NCBI GenBank assembly: GCA_905198835.1
Contig: CAJKDY010000012.1
Span: 1-64,000, forward strand
DNA: 64,000 bases
From: an uncultured Eubacteriales bacterium
GTDB lineage: Bacteria > Bacillota > Clostridia > Oscillospirales > Oscillospiraceae
Direction of reading: 5' to 3'
Positions 51,025 to 59,800 of this stretch are shown here, piece by piece (positions within the stretch are counted from its first letter, which is position 1; each line of letters starts with the position of its first letter). A program made the position numbers and the translations under genes. Under the pieces are notes generated by a model, which was not told where the DNA came from, searched no databases, and saw only the letters and a list, made by a program, of their open reading frames with translations.

Positions 51025-52101
51025 TTAATAGAGGGATGTATTGGAGGCCTTCTTGGCGATGGTGTTGGCGCCGATGACCAGCATCATGCCCACCACGTTG
51101 TTCATCATCTCAGCCGCCGAGGCAAGGCCGGTGCGGTTATTTTCCATGCCGTAGCGGTAGGAGAAGGTGGAGACTACGTCGGCGGTCTGGTAGGTGTTGA
51201 CGTTGTAGAGCAGGATGACCTTTTCGTAGCCCACCATCAGCAGATGGCCGATGCGGGTGATGAGCATGATGACTACGGTGGAGAGGATACTGGGCAAGAC
51301 CACGTAGCGCATCTGGGCCCATTTATTCGCGCCGTCGATCTGCGCGGCTTCGTAGCTGGTGGGCGAGATGGCGATGATGGCGGCGAAGAAGACGATGGAG
51401 TCATAGCCGGCCGCTTCCCAAATACCGCTGACCTGGTAGATGGTTCGGAAGAAGGCCGGGTCGTTCAGAAGTCCCGCCTTTGCCGTCTGTTCGGAAATCA
51501 GTCCCAGCCCGGCCAGCGCCTGGCTGATGACGCCGCCCATGGCGTTACCTACGCCCTGCACGCTGGAACCCTGCTTGACCAACATGATGACCAGCGAGGT
51601 CATCACGACGGTGGACATAAACTTCGGGAGGTACGTCAACACCTGCATCACGCTGCGGGCGGCGTTGGACTTGACCTCGTTGAAGAACAGAGCCAGGATG
51701 ATGGGCATGGGGAAGCCAAAGCACAGACCGTAGAAGCTCAGCAGGAAGGTGTTGCGCATGGCCCGCCAGAACTCCACCGACATGGCGGCGTTGCTGCCGC
51801 CGGTGAGGAGCAGTTTAAAGTTGGAGAAGCCCGCGAAGGCCTGCTCGTTGACGGTGAGCACCTGGTCGCCGACCTTGAAGCAGCCCAGCAGCTCGTACAT
51901 GGGCAGGTAGCGCCACAGCAGGAAGACCAAAAGCATCGGCACCAGCATCAAGTAGAGGCGCCAGTCCTTTGCCAGGGTCCGCCCCACATGGAGCCAGTGG
52001 TGCTTCTCCACGTCATCCCGTACGGCCTGCTCGGGGTCTATCCGGTAGGCGCCGGTGGCCTGATCGTAGAGGATGAAATCCGCGGCTTTTGCTTTCATCA
52101 T
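51025..52101 (-). CDS. ABC sugar transporter permease, CUT1 (LplB/YteP-like)
   Basis: 358 residues. A cytosolic N-terminus of about 50 residues, then six helices; the EAA loop reads SYEAAQIDGANKWAQMRYVV. Similar to YteP/LplB permeases of Bacillus pectin-oligosaccharide systems, which fits the context. AAAGGAG stands 6 bases before the first ATG. Confidence 0.9.
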   Translation of the reverse strand: MMKAKAADFILYDQATGAYRIDPEQAVRDDVEKHHWLHVGRTLAKDWRLYLMLVPMLLVFLLWRYLPMYELLGCFKVGDQVLTVNEQAFAGFSNFKLLLTGGSNAAMSVEFWRAMRNTFLLSFYGLCFGFPMPIILALFFNEVKSNAARSVMQVLTYLPKFMSTVVMTSLVIMLVKQGSSVQGVGNAMGGVISQALAGLGLISEQTAKAGLLNDPAFFRTIYQVSGIWEAAGYDSIVFFAAIIAISPTSYEAAQIDGANKWAQMRYVVLPSILSTVVIMLITRIGHLLMVGYEKVILLYNVNTYQTADVVSTFSYRYGMENNRTGLASAAEMMNNVVGMMLVIGANTIAKKASNTSLY

Positions 52102-52116
52102 CGACCTCTCCTTTGC

Positions 52117-52719
52117 TCACTGTTCTGTGTTGTTTCGTTCGCGCTCCTCCTGAAGACGCAGGAGGTAGTGCCTTTGATCCTCAAAAACGCCGTCCAGACG
52201 GCGGACGATCCAGATAATAACTAAGGTAAAGAGAATGGACAGGCAATCATATAGGAAATAGCTCCTGACCAACTCCTCCGGCGGACATCCCAGGGTAAGG
52301 GCCACCAGCATCCGCCCGCCCTGCATCAGTACGATCACCGCCAAGGCAAACCCGAGGCTCAGCCACACGCTCTGCCTCACCCGCTCCTTGCCCAGGGCCT
52401 CGAGCCCCGCCACAGCCAGGAGGGAAAAGAGGTTGCCTACTATGTAGGTCAGGTAGTCGTTCCAGCCGATGATCTGGACGGCGGAGGGCGCCAGGCTCAG
52501 ATAAAAGCAAAACAGCGCGCCGGCCAGCGCCGCGTGAAGTCCGCCCCACCAGCCCCAGCGCATATACACGATGGCGGTGAGGGCCGCCGCCAGAGATACC
52601 GTGCCGAACATCGAGCCCGTGGCAAAGCGGACGATGAGGAACTCGAAGAGGGCCAGCATGGCGGCGAAGAGCAGCAGGTCGATGGTTCGATACTGCTGGA
52701 GGGTCAACTGTCTATTCAT
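52117..52719 (-). CDS. uncharacterised membrane protein, first gene of ABC operon
   Basis: 200 residues, about five to six hydrophobic helices (LLLFAAMLALFEFLIVRF, VSLAAALTAIVYMRWGWWGG, ALAGALFCFYLSLAP, VWLSLGFALAVIVLM, SILFTLVIIWIV). The layout recalls S-components of ECF transporters, but no ECF motif is certain. The start MNRQLTLQQYR is used because a purine-rich site precedes it; an upstream extension would be very basic and lacks one. Confidence 0.55.
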   Translation of the reverse strand: MNRQLTLQQYRTIDLLLFAAMLALFEFLIVRFATGSMFGTVSLAAALTAIVYMRWGWWGGLHAALAGALFCFYLSLAPSAVQIIGWNDYLTYIVGNLFSLLAVAGLEALGKERVRQSVWLSLGFALAVIVLMQGGRMLVALTLGCPPEELVRSYFLYDCLSILFTLVIIWIVRRLDGVFEDQRHYLLRLQEERERNNTEQ

Positions 52720-52802
52720 GGGTCTTCCCTTCGCGGTTTTTCTCCGGCGCCTTTGGTAAAAACGCCCAGAATAGGGGGCATGACACCCCACAATTTATGT
52801 TA

Positions 52803-52866
52803 TTATACATCTCCGGGCCGCTCTTTGTATATGGATAAAACATAACTCATCATGGATAAAACATAG
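52803..52866 (-). promoter_or_regulatory. ABC operon promoter with 14-bp direct repeats 21 bp apart
   Basis: On the minus strand TATAAT (52803-52808) has no good -35 (ATACAA at the 17-base position). Just upstream are two identical copies of ATGGATAAAACATA on the plus strand (52832-52845, 52853-52866), starts 21 bp apart, two helical turns. This is the usual geometry of an AraC-type activator site abutting -35. The same repeats lie upstream of the pectinesterase promoter in the other direction. Confidence 0.65.
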
Positions 52867-52884
52867 AAATGGCTGTGAAAAACT

Positions 52885-52913
52885 TCAACTCTCTCCCAGA
52901 AAATGCTAGGATA
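52885..52913 (+). promoter_or_regulatory. putative promoter of the pectin methylesterase gene
   Basis: TTCAAC (52885-52890), 17-base spacer, TAGGAT (52908-52913), about 60 bases before the ATG. Boxes are moderate, and the 14-bp direct repeats lie just upstream, so divergent co-regulation is possible. Confidence 0.55.
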
Positions 52914-52973
52914 CTATGTGCAAACTATATAAGAAAAAAGCTGGTTTTATGTGCTGAAAAGGAGTGGTTCTTT

Positions 52974-53834
52974 ATGCTACTGACCCCTGACGACGACCTG
53001 CAAAAGGCCCTGGACGCCGCCGCAGCCGGGACTCTGGTGGAGCTTGTCCCCGGCGAATACCGCCAAAAGCTCCTGCTCACCACGCCCGGGCTCACCCTCC
53101 GGGGCGCGGGGGCGGACCGGACTCGCCTGTGCTGGGACGACTATGCCCAGAAGCTGGACGAGCAGGGCCGGGAGTACAACACCTTCCGCACCTGGACGGT
53201 AGCGGTGTGCGCCGACCACGTCCGCATGGAAGACCTATCCATCGTCAACGACGCCCTCCGCCCCGAGGACAAGGGCCAGGAGGTGGCCCTGACGGTGTAC
53301 GGCGACGATTTCACCATGGAGCGCTGCACCCTGACCTCCACCCAGGACACCCTGTTCCTGGGTCCTCTGCCCCGGGATCTGATCCAGCGCTACGACGGCT
53401 TTTTGCCCGACCCTCTCCGGCGGGACACGACCTGCCGCCAGACCTTCCGAAATTGCCGCATCAAGGGGACGGTGGATTTCATTTTTGGCTGCGGCCAGGC
53501 CCTGTTTGAGGACTGCGAGATCCGCTCTCTGGTGGAGGCTCGGGGCCACGGCTACATTGCCGCGCCGGCCCATGCCTTGGAGCAGGCCGAGGGCTTTTTG
53601 TTCAAGCGTTGCCGCCTTACCGCCCAGCCGGGCGTGGCCCCCGGCAGCGTCTACCTGGCCCGGCCCTGGCGGGACTATGGCCTGTGCGAGTTCCTGGACT
53701 GCGCCATCGACGGCGACCACATCTGCCCCGAGGGCTTCAACAAGTGGAACGACACCCACCGGGACCAGACCGCCCGCTTCTACGAAACGCCCCTGGCCCC
53801 CAGCCGCGTCCCCTGGGCCAAGACCAGGTCTTGA
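52974..53834 (+). CDS. pectin methylesterase (CE8)
   Basis: 286 residues, right-handed beta-helix. CE8 residues are present: TSTQDTLFLG (Gln and first Asp), GTVDFIFGCGQA (second, nucleophilic Asp) and YLARPWRDYGLCEF (Arg and Trp). It removes methyl esters from pectin so that pectate lyases and polygalacturonases can act. No signal peptide is seen, so it may act on imported methylated oligogalacturonides, like the intracellular GH28. The start follows AAAAGGAG by 9 bases. Confidence 0.9.
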   Translation: MLLTPDDDLQKALDAAAAGTLVELVPGEYRQKLLLTTPGLTLRGAGADRTRLCWDDYAQKLDEQGREYNTFRTWTVAVCADHVRMEDLSIVNDALRPEDKGQEVALTVYGDDFTMERCTLTSTQDTLFLGPLPRDLIQRYDGFLPDPLRRDTTCRQTFRNCRIKGTVDFIFGCGQALFEDCEIRSLVEARGHGYIAAPAHALEQAEGFLFKRCRLTAQPGVAPGSVYLARPWRDYGLCEFLDCAIDGDHICPEGFNKWNDTHRDQTARFYETPLAPSRVPWAKTRS

Positions 53835-53837
53835 CCG

Positions 53838-53873
53838 AAAAAAGGCTTCCCCTTGCAAGGGGAAGCCTTTTTT
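53838..53873. terminator. bidirectional intrinsic terminator
   Basis: Perfect 17-bp inverted repeat (53838-53854, 53857-53873) with A-run and T-run ends between convergent genes; it begins 3 bases after the pectinesterase stop. Confidence 0.93.
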
Positions 53874-54713
53874 CTATTCATCCCGGATAGCCAGCCCACA
53901 TTCGGCAAAAAACTCCATCATATCCTCCGGCCAGTTCTCCAGCGACCGGCTGTGGGGTGGGATACAGCCGGCGGGAAAAGCCTGAACGTCCGCGGTAGCG
54001 AGGCCGTGAGCGCCATGGTGGTAGACCTGGCAGGCAAAGTCCACCCCCGCCTCCTCCATGGCCTGGGCCAGCGCCAGGGTGTTACGGCAGGGGACGGAGG
54101 CGTCGTTTCGGGTGCACCAGAGATAGGTGGGCGGCATATCGCCCCGGACCAGCCGGTCCAGGCTCAGCCGCTCCCGCAGCGCGCCGTCCTGGCCGCAGAG
54201 GTTGGCAAAGCTGGCTTCGTGGGTCCTGCCGTGGCTGACGGCCACTGGGTAGCACAGCCCCAGCGCGTCGGGCCGGACCACCCCGGGCTCCGCCACGTCG
54301 GCCACCTCCCGCGCGTCAAACAGCGTACACAAGGTCCCGGCCAGATGCCCTCCGGCGGAAAAGCCCACGCAGGCCACCTGCGCGGGATCCGCCTCCAAGC
54401 CCGTCGCCTCCTGCCGAATGAGCCGCATGGCCAGAGCCGCCTCCCTAAGGGCCACAGGGAAGCGGCTGGGCGCGACGGAGTAATCCAGCACAAAGGGCGT
54501 CCAGCCCCGGGCCAAAAACCGCAGGGCCACCGGCTCGCTCTCTCGGAGCGAAACGTGCTCGTAGCCGCCGCCAGGCAGGATCAGCACCGCCGGACGGCGG
54601 CGGCGGGCGCTGAGCGTCTCAGGCGTCCCAATGCTCCAGGCGGTCAGCCGGCCGCCCTCCCCGGCCCGGTCCAGGCCAAAAACCTCATATACATTCCAGC
54701 TGTGGAGCTCCAT
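53874..54713 (-). CDS. alpha/beta hydrolase, acetyl-esterase-like
   Basis: 279 residues without signal peptide. Oxyanion-hole motif LILPGGGYEHVS, nucleophile CVGFSAGGHLAG, acid in CTRNDASVP and His in YHHGAHGL, the pattern of the BD-FAE/acetyl-xylan-esterase group. In this pectin locus it may deacetylate galacturonides, but the substrate is not shown by the sequence. The stop abuts the terminator shared with pectinesterase. Confidence 0.8.
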   Translation of the reverse strand: MELHSWNVYEVFGLDRAGEGGRLTAWSIGTPETLSARRRRPAVLILPGGGYEHVSLRESEPVALRFLARGWTPFVLDYSVAPSRFPVALREAALAMRLIRQEATGLEADPAQVACVGFSAGGHLAGTLCTLFDAREVADVAEPGVVRPDALGLCYPVAVSHGRTHEASFANLCGQDGALRERLSLDRLVRGDMPPTYLWCTRNDASVPCRNTLALAQAMEEAGVDFACQVYHHGAHGLATADVQAFPAGCIPPHSRSLENWPEDMMEFFAECGLAIRDE

Positions 54714-54790
54714 CTCCTCGCCTCCTTTGCTCTATCATACCCTGTCCAACTCTAGGCGTCAAGAAATATAGTGAAAATCACCAAACATCC

Positions 54791-54819
54791 TTGACCATTG
54801 CGTAAAAGTTTGGTATAGT
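54791..54819 (+). promoter_or_regulatory. sigma-A promoter of the TRAP receptor gene
   Basis: TTGACC (54791-54796), 17-base spacer, TATAGT (54814-54819). Confidence 0.82.
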
Positions 54820-54871
54820 ATACACTAGGATCAGGAGAACGTGCCCGACAATGTTAAGGGAGGGCTCCACC

Positions 54872-55942
54872 ATGAAACGAAGAACACTTGCTCTGCTGCT
54901 ATGCTGCGCGGTACTGGCCGGACTTTTATGCGCCTGCGAAACCGAGGAGCCCCAGTCTACCCCCTCCGCTGAGCCCTCCGCCCATCAGGGCGAGGATCCC
55001 TACGAAAAGCTGGGCTACTTCACCATGACCATCGCCCACGCCCAGCCCCAGGGCAATCCCCGTTCGGTGTCCCTGGCCCAGTTTGCCCAGGACATGTCCG
55101 CCGCCACCCACGGCCATGTGACCGTGGAGGTAGTGGGCGACAGCCAGCTGGGCTCAGAGCGCGAGATGCTGGAGCAGTGCATGGCCGGGACCATTCAGGG
55201 GATGCGGGGCGGCCAATACGACTTCTCCCCCCGGCTGATGATGTTTACCCTTCCCTTCCTTACCGCCAACCGCGCCCAGATCACCGCCCTTTTGCACAGC
55301 GACCTGGCCCAGTCCGTCTGCGACGAGGCGGGAGCAGCCACCGGGACGGTGATCCTTGACCTCTGCGACGCCGGCGGCTACCGCCAGATGTCCAACAACG
55401 TCCGGCCCATCAAGTCCCCCGAGGACCTGAAGGGGCTGAAGATGCGCACCAACACCATGGAGACCACCATTATGGCCTTTGAGGCCATGGGCGCCGAGAC
55501 CATCTCCATCCCCTATTCCGACCTCTACATCAGCCTGGATACCAACGTGGCCGACGGTCAGGATAATCCCTGGATCAACGTGGACAACATGCGCTTTTAC
55601 GAGGTCCAGAAGTATTTCACCGAGGTGAACTACCAGTTCCACGTGGACCCCTTCTACGTCAACGCTCAGTGGTTTGACAGCCTGCCCACCCAGTTCCAGG
55701 AGATCCTGCGTACCTGCGCCGACGATATGGGCGCCTACAACGACCGCCTCATTGACGAGGGCACTCAGACCGCCAGGGACGCGATCGAGGCCTCCGACGC
55801 CAAGCTCTATATCCCCACCGACCAGGAGCTGGACGCCTTCCGGGCGGCCATGCAGCCGGTGTATCAGCAGTGTATCGCCCAGGATATCTGTACTGCCCAG
55901 GAGCTCCAGACCATGCAGGACATCGTAGCCCAGGCCAAATAG
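54872..55942 (+). CDS. TRAP transporter DctP-type solute-binding lipoprotein (orphan)
   Basis: 356 residues with a signal peptide and lipobox LLCAC (lipid Cys 22). The DctP fold is recognised by GNPRSVSLAQFAQDMS, SEREMLEQCMAGTI, PIKSPEDLKGLKMRT (the Arg that binds a carboxylate), and AMGAETISIPYSDLY. TRAP receptors mostly bind organic acids such as uronates. No DctQ/DctM membrane genes are adjacent, so its partner is elsewhere or it has a sensing role. The start follows AAGGGAGGG. Confidence 0.88.
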   Translation: MKRRTLALLLCCAVLAGLLCACETEEPQSTPSAEPSAHQGEDPYEKLGYFTMTIAHAQPQGNPRSVSLAQFAQDMSAATHGHVTVEVVGDSQLGSEREMLEQCMAGTIQGMRGGQYDFSPRLMMFTLPFLTANRAQITALLHSDLAQSVCDEAGAATGTVILDLCDAGGYRQMSNNVRPIKSPEDLKGLKMRTNTMETTIMAFEAMGAETISIPYSDLYISLDTNVADGQDNPWINVDNMRFYEVQKYFTEVNYQFHVDPFYVNAQWFDSLPTQFQEILRTCADDMGAYNDRLIDEGTQTARDAIEASDAKLYIPTDQELDAFRAAMQPVYQQCIAQDICTAQELQTMQDIVAQAK

Positions 55943-55952
55943 GCAGAACTTT

Positions 55953-55990
55953 AAAAATGCCGCTGTGTTGGATAACACAGCGGCATTTTT
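55953..55990. terminator. bidirectional intrinsic terminator
   Basis: Perfect 17-bp inverted repeat (55953-55969, 55974-55990; loop GGAT) with A-run and T-run, between the TRAP receptor gene and the convergent barnase-like gene. Confidence 0.93.
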
Positions 55991-55997
55991 TTATTCC

Positions 55998-56552
55998 TCA
56001 ATCCTCTATGTATATGCGTTCAAAGGTCTCGTAGTGATCGTCGGTGTAGTAGATCAGGCCGTCGTTGGAGTAGACGATGCGCTTGGCTCCCCGGCTGTTT
56101 TCCCCCAGAGTATCGATGTCGCACTCGGTCCAGACCCTGCCGTTTTCCTTGGGCAGCAGCCCCTCCCGGTTGGAAAAGCGGTCGCCGCCGATGCACATCC
56201 CCGGCGCGTAGCGCTCCACCGAGCCGCCGTTCCAGCCCAAGTCCCGGGCCTCGTCCTTGGTGATGTAGTTGTCCGGCAGCTCGCCGTAGGCGGCAATGTA
56301 GCGGGCCACATCGTCAGCGCTGTCATAGCTTCCGTTTTCATCGATGGACTCACTATTTCCCTTGGGATCGGCCGTTTCTGCAGCGGCAGGCTCCGCGCTC
56401 GGTTCTGTCTCAGGCGTGGGAGCCACTCCGGGCTCGTCGGTGATCTCCGCCAGCACCGCCATGGACGGTGTTGACGCCGGGGCCGCGCTCTCACAGGCGC
56501 ACAGGGCAAACGCCAGGCCCAGCAGCAAAATCGCCGCCTTCCAGCGCTTCAT
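55998..56552 (-). CDS. lipoprotein guanyl-specific ribonuclease, barnase family
   Basis: 184 residues. Signal peptide with lipobox LCAC (Cys 20), an Ala/Pro/Glu-rich linker to about residue 70, then a barnase domain: LPDNYITKDEARDLGW (Lys matching barnase K27), CIGGDRFSNREGLLP, RVWTECDIDTL (general base Glu), SRGAKRIVYSNDGLIYYT (two Arg) and DHYETF (general acid His). All five catalytic residues are kept, so it should cleave RNA 3' of G. No barstar inhibitor gene is next to it, which fits an exported enzyme. The linker-anchored form suggests a surface-attached RNase. Confidence 0.9.
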   Translation of the reverse strand: MKRWKAAILLLGLAFALCACESAAPASTPSMAVLAEITDEPGVAPTPETEPSAEPAAAETADPKGNSESIDENGSYDSADDVARYIAAYGELPDNYITKDEARDLGWNGGSVERYAPGMCIGGDRFSNREGLLPKENGRVWTECDIDTLGENSRGAKRIVYSNDGLIYYTDDHYETFERIYIED

Positions 56553-56615
56553 TGGCCATCTCTCCTTCATGGATAGTTTGAATAAGAATATTGTACCACA
56601 TTATGCGTAAAAAGG

Positions 56616-56645
56616 AAAGGGCCGCCCCATTTGGGGCGGCCCTTT
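56616..56645 (-). terminator. intrinsic terminator of the pectate lyase gene
   Basis: 13-bp stem (56616-56628, 56633-56645; loop ATTT) followed on the minus strand by a T-rich TTTCCTTTTT stretch. It lies after the repeat copy that follows the gene. Confidence 0.85.
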
Positions 56646-56673
56646 GAGTCGCTAGGATGGTTGTGCTGTGGCT

Positions 56674-56805
56674 GTCACGCTCGCATTGGGCACGCTGGTC
56701 GCCGGTTCTTTCGCCGCCCTTGGCAAAATGCCGTTGGCCTGCGGCCAACCTGTTTTTGCCGTGCGGTCGGCTCCAAGTCCGGCGGCGCGCCTATGCTCGC
56801 GCTTC
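56674..56805 (+). repeat. structured intergenic repeat, type A (copy 5)
   Basis: 132 bp from GTCACGC to GCGCTTC. Its outer stem reads GCAT/ATGC where other copies have GGGT/ACCC, a two-pair compensatory change; middle GCCG/CGGC; GGCAAAA/TTTTGCC; apical GTTGGCC/GGCCAAC. It lies between the stop codon (5 bases away) and the terminator of the minus-strand pectate lyase gene. Confidence 0.92.
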
Positions 56806-56810
56806 GGCTC

Positions 56811-59800
56811 TTACTTCATCAGGCCGATGAAGCGGTCGAGCATCAGAGCGGTCTGAGCGCGGGTGGCGGAAGTGGCGGGGCTGAGCGTATCAGCGCTCAC
56901 GCCGTTGATGATGCCGTTCTTCACGCACCAGCTCATGCCGTCCTTGGCCCACTCGCTGACCGTGCCGCGGTCAGAGAAGTCCACCAGGCCGGAGACGGTG
57001 GTCTCGGTATCCAGACCCACCAGCTTGGCGAAGCGGGACAGCATGACGGCCAGCTGCTCGCGGGTGATGACGTCGTTGGGACCAAAGGCGTCCTCGGAGT
57101 AACCAGTGACCACACCCACCTTCACGGCCCAGCCGATGGCGTCGGTGTACCACTGGTCGGCGGGCACGTCGGCGAAGGTGTTGGAGATGCCCGCCTTGCC
57201 GTTGGCGAAGCGGTAGAGCATGGTGGCCAGCTGCGCACGGGTCAGCTCGTTGTCGGTGCCGAAGATGCTGTCGCCAATGCCGTTGACAATGCTCAGACCG
57301 GCCATGTTGTTGATGGCGTCAGCGGCCCAGTGATCGTCGGCCACGTCCTCGAACTTGCTCTCGGGAGCGGGGATGGTGGCGGGGATCTTGACGTCGGCCA
57401 CGGTCTCACCGTTGGCGTCGGTCACTACGATCTCGGTGTTGCCCTCGGCGTCGGTGGTGCTCTTCGCAGTGAAGCTATCCGCGGGCTTGTCGTCCTCGTC
57501 CTTCTTGTTGGTGATCTCGCTGATGCTACCGCCGTTGCCGCCGCTGACAGCGCCGCCGTTGCCGCCGGAGGGACCCTCCTCAGGAGGATTGACCACAGCG
57601 TCGGGGTTCTCCACGGGGGTGGTGTTGTTGACCAGCTCGCCGGCGCCGGCGTCGGTGACGCCCGTCAGCCTCAGGAAGTCGCCCAGAGCCAGCGTGCCGT
57701 CGGCGTCACGGACAGCGCCGTTGACCCACTGGGTGTTGTCGAAGTCCAGGGAGACGAAGTTGTCGGCGGTGATGTTGCCGGTAACGGTGCCCACACCCTT
57801 GGTCTGGGTGCCGTCCCACTGATAGTAGTTATACACAGAGGTGCTGGTCTGGCCCTTCTTGCTGTCGGCCTCGGGAGCGGAGTCCTTCATCTTCTTGATC
57901 ACGCCTTCCTTTTGATCCACATAGTCAGGCGCGTTATCGTCCTTGAAGGAGACAGTCTTCTCCACCAAGTAGTTCAGGACTGCGAAATCGCTCTTCAGGC
58001 CCACGTTCTCCTGGGCGTTGTTGTAGGAGGTGCAGCCGACGACCTTGATGTCGGGGCCGTTGTTGGAGTCGATGCCCTTGGCCTTGTTGTAGAAGGCGAA
58101 GGAGTTCTCCACCCGGTGAGCGCCGGGCAGGTGAGAGCCGCCCATCTTAAAGCCGTTGCCGTTGCCGGCCTCGGTGAGGACGATCTTACCGTCGGCGTCC
58201 AGGTTCATCTTGGCGTTGTAGCCGTCGTCCTCAAACTCGGGGATCACGTTCTTGACGTCGGCCAGCTTGCGGACCTCGTAGCCGTTCTGGAAGGCCACGC
58301 AGTTGATAATGGTGGTACGACCCAAGGGGCCCTGATCGGGCGCGGTCTTGGCGTAGAAGTCCCAGCCGTCGTCGGCGTTCCAGTAAGCGGCGCAGCCGTC
58401 GAACACGTTGCCGGTGCCGCAGCGCTCCTTGGCGCCAAAGCCGTCGGCGCCGTCGTAACCGCTGTCGTAGTTACGGTAGGACTCGCAGTTGAGGATGGTG
58501 TTGTAGCAGGGCCAGTCGCCCCAATCGGTGATCTCCAGATCGCCGTCGATCTTGTCCTCGGTGGGACGCACCGGCGGGCGGTCGGTGGAGGAGGACAGGG
58601 TGCTGATCTGCAGACCGGTGGTCAGGTTGTCGTGGATCTTGATGTTCTGCACGATGTTGTGGTTACCGCTGACCTGGAAGCCAACGCCGCTGGCGCCGAC
58701 CACCTCAAAGTCCTTGAAGATCCACCAGTCGGAACCATGGACCAGGACGCTGCCGGCCTTGCGCTGGCCGTTGAGCACCACGTGGGCGCCCGGCTCGGCC
58801 ACAAAGTAGATGGGCTGATCCTCGGTGCCGTTCATACCGCGGTTGATGCGGATGGTCTTAGTCAGGTTGTAAACGCCATCCAGCAGGATGATGTTCTGGC
58901 CGGGACGGACCACGCTGACGGCGGTGTAGACGTCCAGCGGACGGGCCTTGGTGCCGTAGTTGGTGCTGCGGCCGGTGGGCGAGACGTAGAGGTTCTTCAG
59001 ATCGCCAAACTTCTGCTGATATTTGACGATGCAGTCCTTGGTGATAGTCTCGGTGTTGGCCAGCTCTGTAAAGACGGCGGGCAACTTCTGGTTGGGATCG
59101 GGCTGGAAGGTAGCGGTGAAGGTGTTGTTACCGTTCTTCAGCTTCACGGGGATGTCCACGCGGTCCACCAGACCCAGGTCGTTGAACTTGGTCTGATAGG
59201 TCTCAGGCAGGACAGAGCCGTTCTGCGTCACGGTGACGGTGCCCTCCACGTTGGAGGAAACGGAGAAGATGAAGTCCTCGCTGTTAGAGCTGTCGCCGGA
59301 GCTGATGCTCATGGAGGGGGCGATATAGGTGATGGGAGGAGACACGGGGTCGGCATCCTCTTCCTCGGGGATGGTGGTCAGCTGCACGTTAGTGAACAGC
59401 GCGTCCATCTCACGGGCGGTGAAGAAGCCCACATACTCATAGTCCTTGTCCAGGCACTTCTGGATGCCGGGGAGGTCCTTGCGGCCGGACACGTCGTCGG
59501 CATGATAGGGCTCGTCGCCGCTCAGGTCCATAGCGCCCTTGACAAAGTAGTCGATGTTCTGACCCAGCACGGTCTCCTTGCCGTTGGCGTCCTTGACGGA
59601 CAGGGTGGAGATATAGCCGGTGTTGTTCTTCTGGATGGTCAGAGTGAACTTGGTCAGCTCGTACTTGCTCATGAAGTCGCTGTTCTCATGCATCAGGCTG
59701 AAGCCGGCGGGCTTGCCGGAGTAGTTGCCGATGGTGTTGAAGCGGTTGGTGTTGCCCTCGGCCTTGGCGGTGACGCCGTCAGCGGGGATGCGAGTATCCA

